Below, piece by piece: positions 52,714 to 62,182 of a stretch of DNA of 64,000 nt (its first letter is position 1; each line of letters begins with the position of its first letter). Source of the DNA: an uncultured Ruminococcus sp. Its GTDB lineage: Bacteria > Bacillota > Clostridia > Oscillospirales > Ruminococcaceae. The notes under the pieces were generated by a model. The model was not told the origin of the DNA and ran no database searches. It saw only the letters and a list, made by a program, of their open reading frames with translations. The DNA lies in assembly GCF_902762735.1 (NCBI RefSeq), contig NZ_CACWPP010000019.1, forward strand, positions 17,766 through 81,765, given 5' to 3'. A program made the translations under genes and the position numbers.

Positions 52714-54382
52714 CACACTGCTTTGCTCGCGTCAGAAATATATCCGACGCGTGCAGGTCATCGCACAGCAGGTAAAGCGACAGAAAATACATGCCGCCCC
52801 CGCACACCACCGCCGCCGCAGTACACAGCCTGTGCGGTATCATCAGTTTTGTGAGAAGATCAAAGCACAGCCGCGCAGTCACGGCGCACATAACACCCGC
52901 GTAGGCGGGCTTTATGTAAGTGCGGCGCAGGTCTATACTGCACCCTGACAGCTTTGCAGTCTCGCGCAAAGCGGCGGCACATACGTAAATACAGCTGATA
53001 AGTTCTGCCAGCGCCGCACCCGTCAGCCCCGCAAATGGTATCAGCAGAACGTTAAGCACCAGCTTTATGCCGCCGCTCACCAGCATCATCACCGTCACCC
53101 GCGACGGCTTGCCCAGCGCCTGCACCACAGTGAAACACGGCAGTGCTATCCCGAAGAACACCACTGATATACCCAGTACGGCAAGGGGCTGTTCTGCGGC
53201 AAGGCATTCAAGCTCCCGCCCTGCAAACAGCGACCTCAGCACTGCCCCCGACAAAGCTGTTATGCCCAGCCCGCACGGAAGCGCGGCGGCGGCAGAAAGA
53301 GTCAGCAGATGTTCAAGACAGCGGGCGGCGGCTTTATCATCACCGCGGGCAAGGCTGAACGTCAGCGGCGGCAGAGCGCTTTTGCCCAGCATCGCAGTCA
53401 GTGTGGGCACAAGCCCGTAAAGCATCACTGCCAGCCCCTCATACGAGCCGTAGAGAAAGTTCGGCAGTTCATCGGCAGAGATACCGTCAAAGGCAGAAAA
53501 TGCCGCGGGCGAACGGCTTATCGCATACCGCAGGCACGGTGATATTGTCAGCATATCAAGCATTCCCGTCAGCGTAGTTACCACCGCCGCCAGCGCTATC
53601 GAACCTGACAGCCCCAGCAAAGCCCTCACATGATGGCGGCGGCTCTCACATACAGGGTCATGCGCCAGCATATCCGCAGTAACACCGTCCCCCCGCAGGC
53701 GCATCACCACAAGCAGTCCCATACACGCAAGCCCCGATGCCAGCGTCGAACCGAGCACCGCACCCGCCGCTATGTAAGGCAGTGCCGCCAGTTCGGCGGC
53801 AGAGGGGCTTTCGCATATCCTGCCGAACACCATTTTTTCTGCGGCATAGCTTTCTGCCGCGATGTGCTTTACGTACATCGCGATACCCAGCCCCAGCGCC
53901 AGCTTAAAGACAGTTTCTGCTATCTCCGAAAAAGCGGTGGGCAGCATGTTGCCAAGCCCCTCGTGATAGCCGCGCTCGGTGTTCATAATACTGCAAAACA
54001 CCACCGACGGCGCAAGGCAGATCAGTGCCCACCGCACCTGACTTCCCCCTGCGCCCGATGCCGCCAGCATCACCACACAGCCCGCCGCCAGCATACCCGT
54101 CACAGAATACAGCACCATCGCCACTCGCCTCTGCCTCCTGAGATCGGCATACCTGCCCAGTGCTGAATTTTCCGCCGCAAGCCGCGCCATCGCAGAGGGT
54201 ATGCCCGATACTGCCAGTGCAAAAACAGGCGTGAACAGCGAAAATGCCGCTGAAAAATATCCCATGCCTGTCCCGCCCAGCAGATTTGCCAGCGGCACTT
54301 TGTACACAAGCCCCAACGCTTTCGTTATCACCACCATGCCGACAAGTATCGCACTGCCCTTCAAAAAGCCCTGTTTCTTCAT
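52703..54382 (-). CDS. polysaccharide flippase (SpoVB/MurJ-like MOP superfamily)
   Basis: 559 residues with about 14 membrane spans. The N-terminus KGSAILVGMVVITKALGLVYKVPLANLLGGTGMGYFSAAFSLF is typical of SpoVB/YtgP-like flippases, which move lipid-linked cell-wall or polysaccharide units across the membrane. No glycosyltransferase genes accompany it, so the cargo is undefined. GC-rich codon use. Its 3' end overlaps the convergent phage-like gene by 11 bases. Confidence 0.92.
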   Translation of the reverse strand: MKKQGFLKGSAILVGMVVITKALGLVYKVPLANLLGGTGMGYFSAAFSLFTPVFALAVSGIPSAMARLAAENSALGRYADLRRQRRVAMVLYSVTGMLAAGCVVMLAASGAGGSQVRWALICLAPSVVFCSIMNTERGYHEGLGNMLPTAFSEIAETVFKLALGLGIAMYVKHIAAESYAAEKMVFGRICESPSAAELAALPYIAAGAVLGSTLASGLACMGLLVVMRLRGDGVTADMLAHDPVCESRRHHVRALLGLSGSIALAAVVTTLTGMLDMLTISPCLRYAISRSPAAFSAFDGISADELPNFLYGSYEGLAVMLYGLVPTLTAMLGKSALPPLTFSLARGDDKAAARCLEHLLTLSAAAALPCGLGITALSGAVLRSLFAGRELECLAAEQPLAVLGISVVFFGIALPCFTVVQALGKPSRVTVMMLVSGGIKLVLNVLLIPFAGLTGAALAELISCIYVCAAALRETAKLSGCSIDLRRTYIKPAYAGVMCAVTARLCFDLLTKLMIPHRLCTAAAVVCGGGMYFLSLYLLCDDLHASDIFLTRAKQCVRE

Positions 54383-54447
54383 ATATCACGCCCCCTGTGT
54401 GGTTCATTTATATGCTTTTACAATGTGAGATATGCCCGCAAATTGTC

Positions 54448-54476
54448 TTGACAAATCATGCGGGCTGTTATATAAT
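54448..54476 (+). promoter_or_regulatory. promoter of the subtilase gene
   Basis: Perfect TTGACA (54448-54453), 17 bases, TATAAT (54471-54476). Confidence 0.88.
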
Positions 54477-54640
54477 TGTATGTGGCTTTTTAAAGCCTGA
54501 ATACAATATTGCTGTCGCTGTTGCATGTTAAGCGCGTTCAGTCAGCGGGAGAACGTTATCAGTCAAAACGGAAATACGGTCATCCCTCTAAAATACCGCT
54601 AAAAACAGATCCACAGGTCAGCAATAAAGAGGAGAAAAAA

Positions 54641-57600
54641 ATTAAAAAGAAAGAAACATTAAGACGTTTATCAGGTGCAGTATCAGCTATCGCTGTCATG
54701 CTGGGCACTATCATGCCGTCTGCGGCAGAAGCATTCCCGCAGGAATATGATCATTCGCAGGACGAGCAGGTGCGCGTGATAGTCAGACTGAAAGGCGACC
54801 CGATACTGGCATCGTGCAGCACCGAACTTGATTCAGATGCCGCTAAGTCCCGTGCGCAGGAGCTTAGGAATGAGCGCATGCAGGTATTCAGCCAATTGCA
54901 GGACATCTACCCCGAAGCCGAGATGGAATTGAAATTTGATACGGTGTTCAACGGCTTTGCCTCCACCGTGCCCGAGGGTATGACCGATATGATAAGGAAT
55001 ATCCCCGATGTGTATTCGGTGACGGTATCCGAAGTTACGTACACTCCCGAGCTTTCAGATGCGCTTGAAAATACAGGCACATCTGAATTTATGAACAGCA
55101 CAGGCATAAGAGGTGAGGGACAGGTCATAGCGGTAATTGATACCGAGCTGGACTACACCCACGAAATGTTTGCGCCGCTGGACGAAAACATCAGCACAGC
55201 CATAAGCTACGATGACGTGGCTGAGATAATCAGCAGCGGCGGACTGAGCCGTGACCTTGACCCCGAAAAGGTCTATTACAGCAGTAAGATACCCTTCGCG
55301 GCATGCTACGTCGAAAATGAAGACCCCTACGACGTGAGCGATAAGGATGAAAAATCATCATACCACGGCACTCATGTTTCGGGCATAGCGGCAGGCAACA
55401 CAGTTACATACGACGGCAAAGTTTTAAGCGGATTTGCACCCGATGCTCAGCTTATCTTTTTCGGCGTAGGCAGCAGAGAAAATAAAGGCACTATGGACGA
55501 AGCGGCGATACTTGCAGGTCTTGAGGACTCTGTAAAACTTGGCGCTGATGTCATCAACATGAGCTTTAGCAGACACGGGCAGGCACCTATTTATGATACT
55601 GTGGTCGAAGAAGTACTGAAGATCATCGACGATGCAGGTATAGTGGTATGCTGTTCGGCGGGCAACGAAAAACAGATCAACACTCAGAACAATTTCAGGT
55701 CTCCAGATGACCCTGACCTCAGCACGGTCGGCACACCCGGAATTTTCCCGTCTGTCATCAGCGCAGCTGCGGGTCAATCCGTTCAGCGGTTGAACATGCA
55801 GCTCTCATTGCCCGACGGCACTGTGATAAGTTATCGTGAAGACTCAAACGAACTGCTGGAAGGCGAGTACGAATATTTCTACTGCGGCAAGGCTGCTGAG
55901 GTGGATATTACGGAGTTAGACCTTAAAGGCAAGCTGGCACTGGTGGACATGGCGGACTGTGATGATGTCGATATGACAGACTCCCGCGCCAAGACCGCAG
56001 GCGCAGTCGGTGTGATAATGTTTGACAGCAATATAGATACCATCTTAAACACAGAAGATACTTTTTATTACAGCTTTTTGAGCCACACGAAACACGGTCT
56101 GCTCATCAGCACGCAAGATGCGCAGCTGCTCATAGATAACCCTGATAAGCGCGTTGACCTTGATGCGCCTGACACCTACTCTGAATACAATAGGCTCTAC
56201 CCTTTCTCTTCAATGGGCATACCGCAAAATTTTGAGTTCAAGCCCGAGATAACAGGCATAGGCGGAATGTATTCGGCAAAACGCGGCGGCGGTTATTCAT
56301 TCCAAAACGGTACTTCGATGGCATCGCCCTGCATCGCAGGCTGTGCGGCACTGACAAACGCCCTGCTCAACAGCCGCGGTACAGACATCAGCGGCAGTGA
56401 CAGAACAAAACTTATAAAGAATATCCTTATGAACTCAGCTGTACCCATCGTCGATGACGGCTTGCGCATCAGCCCGAGAATGCAGGGCGCGGGAATGGTC
56501 AATATTACTGCGATGGAAAACACTAAAGTAATTATGACAGGCAGCAGCGGCAAGGCGGCTGTGGCACTGGGAGAGCTGAATGATAACACTTTCAGTTTCG
56601 ATGTCACCATAAAGAACATCTCCGATCAAGACGTTGCCTTTAACACCGCAGATGCCTCATTCACCACCGACAAAGCAGAATATGACTACACTTTTAACAG
56701 AGAACAGCTCATCACCAGACCCGAAGAGCTGAAAACTTCCGTGACACTGCCCGAGGATATGCTCACCATATCTGCGGGTGATGAAAAGACCGTGACTGTC
56801 ACAGTCGCTGTCGATGAGGAAAACGCCGCAGCCAAGGACGCTGAGTTCAGAAACGGCTGGTTCATTGACGGCTTCCTGACCCTTTCGGGTGCGGATAACT
56901 GCTGTGATATTTCCATTCCTGTCGTGGGCTTCCACGGCGACTGGTATTCAGTGCGCACACTATGGGACGATGTGAACACAGCCCCCGAAAACGGTCTTAA
57001 AACCTATGCGGGATCTGATATAGCATTTTATCCGTACTGCGTTTCAATGTCATTATCGCAAATGATCTGCGCTCAGTTGATGAGCTATGATACAAATACG
57101 TCCAGGGATGATTATAAAAGCATGTACGCTCAGGCATTAAACCACGAATACTGCCTCTCGCCCAACGGCGATCATATCTCGGATACCCTGCATTACTTCA
57201 TGTGCCCCCTGCGCGATGCGAATTTCTCAGACGTCAGCATTACCGATAAGGACGGCAGAACTGTCCTGTGCTACAAAGGAACGAGATCGATCGTAAACGA
57301 TGATAACGAAGAGATAGTCTGCCTCGCGGATATTCCTCTCGAAGACGGCAGCTACCACGTTTCTTTCAGCACATATATTTTTGCCGAAAACAGCGAAGAA
57401 AGGAAGCAGCCTCACAGCTTTGACTTCACTGTTGACACAGTTGACCCCAAAATAAGCGATGTGAAGATCACCGAAAGAAACGGCAGAAAGATACTCAGCT
57501 TCAAAGCATCAGATGAAAGGCTGGAAGGCTTCTATGTCATCGGAAAAGGAAAAGGCAGTTTGCCGGGCAAAGAGAATAACAATAGTGCGCATCTTATTCA

Positions 57601-58525
57601 CTCAGCGCTGAAAGATCTGTATAAATCGTTTTTGAAAAAAGGCCGTTATTTCCAAAGTAAGACAGACCGCGAGGTGAAATACGAAAACGATCTTATCGAA
57701 TATATATTATCTGTCATCAAAGACGATAATAATTCCCCAAAAAATGATCTGATAGATGCGATCCCTGCCACCCCCGATGAAAACGGTACGCAGGTGTTCG
57801 AGTACGATGTTACCGACTTGAGCGACTATTCGGTAACAGCAGCAGACGCAGGCATGAACACGGCAGTCTACTCACCCGACAGACCGTTGGTACATGAGAT
57901 ACCCGACAGCGTTACACTGAAGATCGGCGATAAGCTGATGCCTGCTGAAACGCCAGAGACCGACGGCAAAACAACTGCACAGGGCTGGCAGATAATGCAC
58001 TGTGGAAGCGGCGAATGGACAGAACTTAAAAGCACCGATAGGGTAAAGCCTGCCATGAACGGCTCGTTCATACGTTATTACGCCGAATGCAACGGCGAGC
58101 GCGGTTACAGCAACCGCATGCGGGTAACGGTCAGCAACGCCTGCCGCATGAACATGGATCTCTACGTAAACGACAGTATCGAATGCAGCACCACTATCAC
58201 CGCGTGCCACAAAGACTTTGAATATTATTACGCCAACTACGCTCTGAGGATCGAACTTACCGCCGACGGCTATGTTCCCCGCACCATCAGTTTCAGCAAG
58301 ACAGAAAATAAATCAACAGACCTTTATCTCTGCATGCTCGGTGATCTGAATGGCGACGGCGCAGTGAACGTCACCGACATTTCAAAGGCGGCGGCACACC
58401 TCAAAGGCATAAAAAGCCTGAACAGCTACGAACAGAAAGTCGCAGATGTCAAAGCAGACGGCAGGCTGAACGTCACCGACATTTCAAAGATCGCGGCAAA
58501 AGTCAAAGGCATCAGCAATTTCTGA
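54641..58525 (+). CDS. secreted subtilisin-family (S8) protease with C-terminal dockerin
   Basis: 1294 residues if the start is the ATT at 54641, which has GAGGAG 6 bases upstream and begins the signal peptide (KKKETLRRLSG...SAAEA). The frame is open back to a TTG at 54509 but no ATG or GTG with a ribosome site exists between. An I9-type prodomain (about 48-135) precedes the S8 catalytic domain: Asp167 in AVIDTELDYTH, His242 in HGTHVSG, Ser559 in NGTSMASP, and SAGNE for the oxyanion Asn. A PA-like insert (about 380-520) lies inside it. Fn3-like domains of lactocepin type follow, then a dockerin (about 1230-1294) whose second loop (DVKADGRLNVTD) lacks one ligand. Confidence 0.9.
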   Translation: MKKKETLRRLSGAVSAIAVMLGTIMPSAAEAFPQEYDHSQDEQVRVIVRLKGDPILASCSTELDSDAAKSRAQELRNERMQVFSQLQDIYPEAEMELKFDTVFNGFASTVPEGMTDMIRNIPDVYSVTVSEVTYTPELSDALENTGTSEFMNSTGIRGEGQVIAVIDTELDYTHEMFAPLDENISTAISYDDVAEIISSGGLSRDLDPEKVYYSSKIPFAACYVENEDPYDVSDKDEKSSYHGTHVSGIAAGNTVTYDGKVLSGFAPDAQLIFFGVGSRENKGTMDEAAILAGLEDSVKLGADVINMSFSRHGQAPIYDTVVEEVLKIIDDAGIVVCCSAGNEKQINTQNNFRSPDDPDLSTVGTPGIFPSVISAAAGQSVQRLNMQLSLPDGTVISYREDSNELLEGEYEYFYCGKAAEVDITELDLKGKLALVDMADCDDVDMTDSRAKTAGAVGVIMFDSNIDTILNTEDTFYYSFLSHTKHGLLISTQDAQLLIDNPDKRVDLDAPDTYSEYNRLYPFSSMGIPQNFEFKPEITGIGGMYSAKRGGGYSFQNGTSMASPCIAGCAALTNALLNSRGTDISGSDRTKLIKNILMNSAVPIVDDGLRISPRMQGAGMVNITAMENTKVIMTGSSGKAAVALGELNDNTFSFDVTIKNISDQDVAFNTADASFTTDKAEYDYTFNREQLITRPEELKTSVTLPEDMLTISAGDEKTVTVTVAVDEENAAAKDAEFRNGWFIDGFLTLSGADNCCDISIPVVGFHGDWYSVRTLWDDVNTAPENGLKTYAGSDIAFYPYCVSMSLSQMICAQLMSYDTNTSRDDYKSMYAQALNHEYCLSPNGDHISDTLHYFMCPLRDANFSDVSITDKDGRTVLCYKGTRSIVNDDNEEIVCLADIPLEDGSYHVSFSTYIFAENSEERKQPHSFDFTVDTVDPKISDVKITERNGRKILSFKASDERLEGFYVIGKGKGSLPGKENNNSAHLIHSALKDLYKSFLKKGRYFQSKTDREVKYENDLIEYILSVIKDDNNSPKNDLIDAIPATPDENGTQVFEYDVTDLSDYSVTAADAGMNTAVYSPDRPLVHEIPDSVTLKIGDKLMPAETPETDGKTTAQGWQIMHCGSGEWTELKSTDRVKPAMNGSFIRYYAECNGERGYSNRMRVTVSNACRMNMDLYVNDSIECSTTITACHKDFEYYYANYALRIELTADGYVPRTISFSKTENKSTDLYLCMLGDLNGDGAVNVTDISKAAAHLKGIKSLNSYEQKVADVKADGRLNVTDISKIAAKVKGISNF

Positions 58526-58571
58526 TATTCCACGATCATACAGTAAATGAGATCTATGTCCTTTACTGTGA

Positions 58572-58616
58572 AAATGCCCCGAAGCGTTAAAAAGCGCTTC
58601 GGGGCATTGTGTTTTT
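58572..58616 (+). terminator. subtilase terminator
   Basis: Stem AATGCCCCGAAGCG/CGCTTCGGGGCATT followed by a TTTTT run; may also serve the convergent gene. Confidence 0.85.
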
Positions 58617-58647
58617 ATGATGTTGCAGGCGCGGTAAAGCTCCCCTT

Positions 58648-59478
58648 TCAGATGCCGAGATACTCAGCTGCGCATTTCTCTGCGCCTTTCTGGTAATGGT
58701 AGCCCAGCTTTTCGGCAAGTTCACGCGCAAGCCTTGCAAAAAGCAGGTGAGTGGCTTCTATGGCACTCAAACAGTCGGGATAATAGTAACGCGCGAAGCA
58801 TTCTTCCAGATCTTCTGCCACGAAAGGGTCAGCCCAGCTGTCAAGAAATCTGCCGTCATGCCATACATCACGCCCGTATATGCACATATGGTACTGTTCT
58901 ATCACCGTCAGCAGACGCGCTTTGAGATAGCCGTTTATGCACATCACCGCAGACCACATCTCACCTCGCTTCAGCTTTTTGTACGCCCATATGTTATGGA
59001 AGTAAAAGTCATTCACAAGGTTCACAAACTCCTCTTCCGTTATCACTTCGCGGCTGACTTTCGGTGAGACATATCGCGGTATCCATATGGTGTAACCGCC
59101 CTTGTCGCACAGAAGTGCATACCCGCGATCCATCACCCACTCCGCGACACCGTCTTTCAGGGCTTTGTCAAACTGTTCAGGCGTGAAGATCATCATATCC
59201 ACATCGCGGTCAGCGCCGTAGATGCACCTGCGTTCTTTCCCCCCGCCAAGCGTGGGTTCAATGAAAGATATTCTCACCTCACCCAGCTTTGCAGGGTATT
59301 CGCCCGAATACCAGCTTTCGGGAGAGGCGGTCACTATGATAAGATCAAGGTCGGAGAACTGATCGGCAGGGCTGTTTTCCTGCGTGGAAGAACCTATCGC
59401 TATGACAGCGCGAATGTCATCATCTTTTTCGGCAAGCTGACAGAGTTTTGTTTTTATATCTGTGTAACGGTCGGGCAT
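58648..59478 (-). CDS. aminoglycoside 6-adenylyltransferase-like nucleotidyltransferase
   Basis: 276 residues from the ATG at 59476-59478 with AAGGAG 8 bases upstream. Related to AadK/ANT(6) enzymes, which transfer AMP from ATP to streptomycin. The polymerase-beta-type active site reads AIGSSTQENSPADQFSDLDLIIV with the metal Asp pair DLD, and a third Asp is in DRDVDMMIF. The C-terminal half is helical with YKKLKRGEMWSAVMCINGYLK, the usual ANT(6) shape. Whether it modifies an antibiotic or a native substrate is unknown. Confidence 0.9.
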   Translation of the reverse strand: MPDRYTDIKTKLCQLAEKDDDIRAVIAIGSSTQENSPADQFSDLDLIIVTASPESWYSGEYPAKLGEVRISFIEPTLGGGKERRCIYGADRDVDMMIFTPEQFDKALKDGVAEWVMDRGYALLCDKGGYTIWIPRYVSPKVSREVITEEEFVNLVNDFYFHNIWAYKKLKRGEMWSAVMCINGYLKARLLTVIEQYHMCIYGRDVWHDGRFLDSWADPFVAEDLEECFARYYYPDCLSAIEATHLLFARLARELAEKLGYHYQKGAEKCAAEYLGI

Positions 59479-59609
59479 GCGGAACACTCCTTTTCAAATC
59501 GTGATAGATACATTATACCGCACCCCGCCCCGCATGTCAACCGCGTTGCCGCAAATGTACAAAAACTCACCCTCCAAAATTCTCAACTGCAAAAAGCTGT
59601 AATTTTGTA

Positions 59610-59638
59610 TTGACTTGCATCACCTCATATGCTATAAT
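59610..59638 (+). promoter_or_regulatory. promoter of the ArdC/ImmA-like gene
   Basis: TTGACT (59610-59615), 17 bases, TATAAT (59633-59638). Confidence 0.75.
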
Positions 59639-59680
59639 TTACACCGTGATAAGATACGCTTACGCTGAAAGGAGAGAATT

Positions 59681-60535
59681 ATGAGCAGTACAAGACACGA
59701 GGTCTACCGCGAGATAATCGAGAGGGGACTGTATGAGGATTATCTCAGGTTGGCATCATATATGCATTTCACACAGGGCATGTCATATTTCAATTCGGCG
59801 CTGGTGATATTACAGCGTCCGGGCGCGGCATGCGTAAAAACAGCGCACGCATGGATGCGCGATCATGGCAGGACGGTCAAGGCAGGTGTCACGCCCATCG
59901 TCATTATGAAGATCGGCGGTCCTGTATCGTTCGTGTACGATATATCCGATACGGAGGGCGAACGTGCGCCCGTGAGACTGAAAAATATCATGGAATACCA
60001 TGCTTTCACCACCCCGCTCGGCAAACTGTATAACGACCTGCAAAAAGTTGTAAAAGCCGCAGGCATATATTACGCCGAAGCCCCGATGGGTTCGGTGATG
60101 TTCGGTGAATCACAGTTCTGCCCCGAAGGATATACAGTAGAATACAACGGCAGGCGCAGGACTGCATACTACTCGGTGGTGATAAACAGCACCGCCAATG
60201 ACTCTCAGAAATCATCAGCGATAATACACGAACTCGCACACATTTTCTGCGGTCATCACCCCTCAGTCAGCAAAGAGTATTCAAAAAAAATGGCTATCCC
60301 CCTGCGCCGCACAGTCCCCGACCTAAACACTATGGAATACGAAGCTGAAAAGACCGTTGAATACGTCAGCAAAATGATGGGCATTGAATACGATGCCGAC
60401 CGCTATCTTAACGGCTACGACATCTCACAGGTGGACAGGTCTTTATCAGAGGTGTATATACTTTATGCCACACAAAAGCTCACCGCCCTTATGACCGATA
60501 CGGGCATAGATCCCCACTTAGTAACAGAGGACTGA
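59681..60535 (+). CDS. ArdC-like protein with ImmA/IrrE-type metallopeptidase motif
   Basis: 284 residues, RBS GGAGAG. The N-terminal ~110 residues match the ArdC/LtrC-type ssDNA-binding domain (LVILQRPGAACVKTAHAWMRDHGRTVKAGVTPIVIM, GPVSFVYDISDT). The C-terminal part has a zinc-protease HExxH as HELAHIFCGHH (H183, E184, H187) and a downstream EYEAEKTVEYVS Glu that would be the third ligand. This combination resembles ArdC antirestriction proteins usually carried on plasmids and conjugative elements. No conjugation, restriction or phage genes are adjacent, so it is an orphan. High confidence in the domains, moderate in the role. Confidence 0.85.
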   Translation: MSSTRHEVYREIIERGLYEDYLRLASYMHFTQGMSYFNSALVILQRPGAACVKTAHAWMRDHGRTVKAGVTPIVIMKIGGPVSFVYDISDTEGERAPVRLKNIMEYHAFTTPLGKLYNDLQKVVKAAGIYYAEAPMGSVMFGESQFCPEGYTVEYNGRRRTAYYSVVINSTANDSQKSSAIIHELAHIFCGHHPSVSKEYSKKMAIPLRRTVPDLNTMEYEAEKTVEYVSKMMGIEYDADRYLNGYDISQVDRSLSEVYILYATQKLTALMTDTGIDPHLVTED

Positions 60536-60570
60536 TACTTTACTGATTTATCCCAATTTGGTTGTGTATT

Positions 60571-60654
60571 GTTCCCCGCCTGCGGCGGGGGAAAGATATG
60601 GGGCGCTCAATTATCCTTTTATTCACCGCATTTTTAGTAGGTGTGCTAAAGGGA
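60571..60654. repeat. MITE-like repeat family 2, copy 3 (inverted, truncated)
   Basis: In reverse orientation it carries the end TCCCTTTAGCACACC (60639-60654) and the CCCCGCCTGCGGCGGGGGAA palindrome (around 60573). The other end is replaced by a piece of repeat family 3 (TCCCAATTTGGTTGTGTATT, 60551-60570), so this is a composite. Confidence 0.75.
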
Positions 60655-60666
60655 TAGTCATAATAT

Positions 60667-60702
60667 AAAAACGGCAGATGCAAGCACATCTGCCGTTTTT
60701 TA
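60667..60702. terminator. bidirectional terminator before the hydrogenase
   Basis: Stem AAAACGGCAGATG/CATCTGCCGTTTT with T runs on both sides; serves the hydrogenase gene (minus) and possibly the ArdC-like gene. Confidence 0.8.
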
Positions 60703-60717
60703 ACTATATCCGCACCA

Positions 60718-62154
60718 TCATATCTTCAGTCCCGCTATGGCATCTGAGATCTTTTTATCAGCCGCATCTTTGCAGTATGCATCGACCTGCGCCCTGTTGC
60801 GCTCAGCATGTGTAAGACAGCCTGCACCGCCTATACAGCCCCCTTCACATGCCATGCCCTCGATAAAATTCTCTGCCAGCACATTACGCTTTTTCTTCAT
60901 CAGCGCTGTCCTGCACGCCTCAATGCCGCTGCATGTGCATGCCGAAAGGTCAAAGCTGTCAAGCCCCTGCTCTTTCAAAGCCTCTGCCACAGCGTCGGAC
61001 AGTCCCCCGCTCCTCGCGAATATCCTGCCAAAGTACGATGCATCTTCGGGCACATCTTCATCGAGCGTGGTTATGTCAATATCGCGGCTGTCAAACAGCG
61101 CCTGCAATTCCTCAAAAGTCAGCACAGCGTCCACATATGGCTTTACCGTTTTCAGCTTTACCTCAGCTTTTTTCGCAGTACACGGTCCTATAAAGACCAC
61201 CCGCGACGCAGGCTCAACTCCCTTGATGTATCTGGCTATCTCCGCCATAGGTGAAAGATTGTGCGAGATATGCTCCTCCAGCTCGGGGAAAGCCGTCCTT
61301 ATATACGCCACAAACGCAGGACAGCACGAGCTGGTCAGAAAGCCCTTTTCAGTCAGCTCCTTCGCCTCTGAGTATGCCACCAGGTCAGCACCCAGCGCAG
61401 CTTCCACCACCGCCTGGAAGCCCAGCTCTTTCAGCCCCTTTATCACCTGCCCCAGTTTTGCATAAGTGAACTGGCTTGAAACAGACGGCGCTACCACCGC
61501 ATACATCTTGTATTCACTGCCGCCCATGCTCTTCTTTATCAGGTCTATCACATCAAGCATAAAGGACTTGTCCATTATCGCACCAAACGGACACTGATAA
61601 ACACACGCGCCGCAGGATATGCACTTATCGTTGTCTATCGCCGCCGCGCCCTCATCATTTATCCTGATAGCTTTTACCTTGCATGCGTTCATGCAGGGGC
61701 GCACACGGTTGGTTATGGCTGAATAGGGACAGACTTTCGAGCATCTGCCGCATTCGATGCACTTGCTTTTGTCGATATGAGCCGCATGGTTGTGGTCAAA
61801 GGAGATCGCCCCTCTGGGACAGACATCTTCACAGCGGTTCGCAAGACAGCCCCTGCACGAGTCAGTAACTTCATAACCTGCGGCAGGGCATTCATCGCAG
61901 GCTATGTCGATAACTTCGATTATGTTGGGATTGTTCTTGTCGCCGCCCATAGCCAGCTTCACACGCTCAGCCAGTATGGCGCGTTCCTTGTAGACACAGC
62001 ACCGCATAGTCGGCGTTTTGCCTGGTACTATCTTTTTGGGAATATCCAGCATCTCGTCCAGCAGGGAGTTGCTCCATGAAGCCCTCGCCACCTCTCGCAG
62101 CACCTTGTATTTCAGATACTGCACCTTTGTATCAAAAACTCTCTTGTTATCCAT
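60718..62154 (-). CDS. monomeric [FeFe]-hydrogenase (group B-like)
   Basis: 478 residues, RBS GAGGGG. Produces or oxidises H2. N-terminal [4Fe-4S] regions carry CRGCLANRCEDVCPRGA, CIECGRCSKVCPYSA and CISCGACVYQCPFGA, for transferring electrons from ferredoxin. The H-cluster signatures are L1 SSCCPAFVAYI, L2 GPCTAKKAEV and L3 EGMACEGGCIGGAG. L1 and L2 differ from the standard TSCCPxW and MPCxxKK, which fits the little-studied group B hydrogenases. No NADH-linked HydB/HydC genes or maturases are next to it, so it probably works alone. Confidence 0.93.
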   Translation of the reverse strand: MDNKRVFDTKVQYLKYKVLREVARASWSNSLLDEMLDIPKKIVPGKTPTMRCCVYKERAILAERVKLAMGGDKNNPNIIEVIDIACDECPAAGYEVTDSCRGCLANRCEDVCPRGAISFDHNHAAHIDKSKCIECGRCSKVCPYSAITNRVRPCMNACKVKAIRINDEGAAAIDNDKCISCGACVYQCPFGAIMDKSFMLDVIDLIKKSMGGSEYKMYAVVAPSVSSQFTYAKLGQVIKGLKELGFQAVVEAALGADLVAYSEAKELTEKGFLTSSCCPAFVAYIRTAFPELEEHISHNLSPMAEIARYIKGVEPASRVVFIGPCTAKKAEVKLKTVKPYVDAVLTFEELQALFDSRDIDITTLDEDVPEDASYFGRIFARSGGLSDAVAEALKEQGLDSFDLSACTCSGIEACRTALMKKKRNVLAENFIEGMACEGGCIGGAGCLTHAERNRAQVDAYCKDAADKKISDAIAGLKI

Positions 62155-62182
62155 AAATAAGACCCCTCTTAAATAAAACCCA

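Noticed and set aside
59681-62154. Defence island around the ArdC-like gene
   Set aside because: Neighbours are a nucleotidyltransferase, a hydrogenase and a small-molecule kinase; none belongs to a known defence system and they are not in one operon.
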